Assembly (NCBI RefSeq): GCF_014529705.1
Contig: NZ_JAANIH010000043.1
Coordinates: 1 to 64,000, forward strand
Length of the DNA: 64,000 nucleotides
DNA from: Bradyrhizobium campsiandrae
GTDB taxonomy: Bacteria > Pseudomonadota > Alphaproteobacteria > Rhizobiales > Xanthobacteraceae
Reading direction: 5' to 3'
In this document: piece after piece, positions 62,919 to 64,000 of the stretch
How the letters are laid out: every line of letters begins with the position of its first letter
How positions within the stretch are numbered: position 1 is the stretch's first letter
Notes under the pieces: generated by a model
The model's database searches: none
What the model was told of the DNA's origin: nothing
Seen by the model: the letters and a program-made list of their open reading frames with translations, nothing else
Translations under genes and position numbers: made by a program

Positions 62919-64000
62919 TCAGCGCGGCTTGAGCAGTTCGCGCGCGACGATCAGCTTCTGGACCTCGGTCGCCCCTTCGTAGATTCGAAGGGCGCGGACC
63001 TCGCGATACAGGCTCTCGACGATTTCGCCCTTGCGCACGCCCCGTCCTCCAAACATCTGCACCGCGCGATCGACGACCCGCTGGGCGGTCTCGGTGGCGG
63101 CCAGTTTGGCCATCGCCGCCTCACGCGTGGTGGGGAGGTTCTGGACGTCGCGGCGCCAGGCGGCGCGGTAGGTCAGCAGCGCGGCGGCGTCGGTCTCGGT
63201 CATCATGTCTCCGAGCGCGGCCTGGGTGAGCTGCAGATCCGACAACGTCGCGCCGAACATGCGCCGTGTCTGCGCGTGAAGTCGCGCCTCTTCCAGCGCA
63301 CGTCTGGCAAAGCCGAGAGCGGCTGCAGCAACCGAAGCGCGGAAGATGTCGAGGGTCTGCATCGCGATCTTGAACCCCGCACCGGGCGACCCGAGCCGCC
63401 GGCTGCTCGGAATACGGCAATCGTCCAGGCGCAGCGTCGCCAGCGGATGCGGCGCGATGATGTCGATGCGATCGGCAACGCTGAAGCCGGGATCGTCCGG
63501 AAACACGACGAACGCGGAAATGCCGCGCGCGCCCGGCGCTTCTCCAGTTCGGGCAAACAGCGTGTAGACATCCGCGATGCCGCCGTTGGAGATCCAGGTC
63601 TTCTCGCCGTTCAGGACATAGCTGCCGCCGTCTTCGCGTGCCGTGCAGGCCATGGCCGCTACGTCGGAGCCGGCCTCCTGCTCCGAAAGCGCGAAGGCCG
63701 CCAGCCATTCGCCCGAACGGACTTTCGGCAGCACGGCGTGTCGCAGGTCCGCCGAGCCCGCCAGCGCAATGGCGCCCGATCCGAGCCCCTGCATGGCGAA
63801 GGCAAAATCGGCGAGACCGTCTGCATAAGCCAGCGTCTCACGCGACAGGCAGATGGAGCGGGAATCGATGCTCGCCACATCGCCGTCCGGCGCCGCGACC
63901 GCGCAATCGAGCAGCCCCTCCGCGCCAAGCGCGCGCACGAGCTTGCGGCAGGCGCCGTCGACGTCGCGGTGATCGGCAAGCTGAAGACCACCCTGCGCAA
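62919..64000 (-). CDS. Acyl-CoA dehydrogenase, truncated by the window edge
   Basis: The frame is open from the stop at 62919 through the right edge, so the N-terminus lies outside the window; about 360 residues are visible. Present are the substrate/FAD regions FALSEQEAGSDVAAMA and LNGEKTWISNGGIADV, the C-terminal helical domain (RMFGATLSDLQLTQAALGDM, VQMFGGRGV) and the catalytic region RIYEGATEVQKLIVAR with Glu. It oxidises an acyl-CoA in the alpha-beta position. It converges on the Bug-family gene with a 42-base gap. It may belong to the same pathway, but it is on the other strand. Confidence 0.92.
   Translation of the reverse strand, partial: AQGGLQLADHRDVDGACRKLVRALGAEGLLDCAVAAPDGDVASIDSRSICLSRETLAYADGLADFAFAMQGLGSGAIALAGSADLRHAVLPKVRSGEWLAAFALSEQEAGSDVAAMACTAREDGGSYVLNGEKTWISNGGIADVYTLFARTGEAPGARGISAFVVFPDDPGFSVADRIDIIAPHPLATLRLDDCRIPSSRRLGSPGAGFKIAMQTLDIFRASVAAAALGFARRALEEARLHAQTRRMFGATLSDLQLTQAALGDMMTETDAAALLTYRAAWRRDVQNLPTTREAAMAKLAATETAQRVVDRAVQMFGGRGVRKGEIVESLYREVRALRIYEGATEVQKLIVARELLKPR

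Overview
The window is high-GC alphaproteobacterial DNA, most probably from Bradyrhizobium or a close relative. The pointers are a B3 metallo-beta-lactamase of the BJP-1 type, a xoxF-xoxG-adhC-gfa methanol/formaldehyde cluster, a hutUHI / hutFC layout, twin-arginine periplasmic enzymes and tandem Liv-type transporters. From memory, Bradyrhizobium diazoefficiens USDA110 carries a similar gene neighbourhood; I could not check this. I see no rRNA, tRNA, CRISPR array, prophage or insertion sequence.

Bases 1-24,500 form a lanthanide/PQQ-linked C1 and alcohol oxidation island. It holds a SoxYZ-like carrier, an exported Cys protein, an NMT1-type ABC transporter and a stand-alone 26-residue pqqA missed by long-ORF calling. 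A secreted four-EF-hand protein with lanmodulin architecture (lanM) is divergent from a PQQ alcohol dehydrogenase of ExaF/PedH type, which is followed by its cytochrome c and a XoxJ-like binding protein. An AraC regulator precedes xoxF-xoxG and the glutathione-dependent formaldehyde genes (adhC, gfa). Then come an IorAB-type molybdenum hydroxylase and a third PQQ dehydrogenase in an operon with a Rieske protein. All three PQQ enzymes carry the extra Asp that marks lanthanide-dependent members. A group III truncated haemoglobin and a 3-hydroxyacyl-CoA dehydrogenase close the region.

Bases 24,700-34,900 are mixed: an OprB porin, convergent tungstate-type permease and binding protein (overlapping, with no ATPase gene), a repetitive acidic protein, a TonB-receptor plug fragment, an exported esterase, the B3 metallo-beta-lactamase and a GGDEF-EAL protein. 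Bases 34,900-45,450 are a histidine-utilisation locus: hutI-hutH-hutU face hutF-hutC across a perfect 20-bp palindrome, and hutFC is followed by an ABC importer and an M20 amidohydrolase. A P1B-5 type (TPC motif) metal ATPase with a C-terminal haemerythrin domain follows.

Bases 47,980-64,000 look like one catabolic locus for an unidentified substrate. It has a lactonase-like MBL protein, two CMD-family proteins, two MmgE/PrpD proteins, a beta-hydroxyacid dehydrogenase, a Liv transporter with a fused permease-ATPase and two near-identical binding proteins, two SDRs, a GntR/FCD regulator, a Bug-type binding protein and an acyl-CoA dehydrogenase cut by the window edge. An imperfect inverted repeat between the divergent arms is a candidate operator for the FCD regulator.
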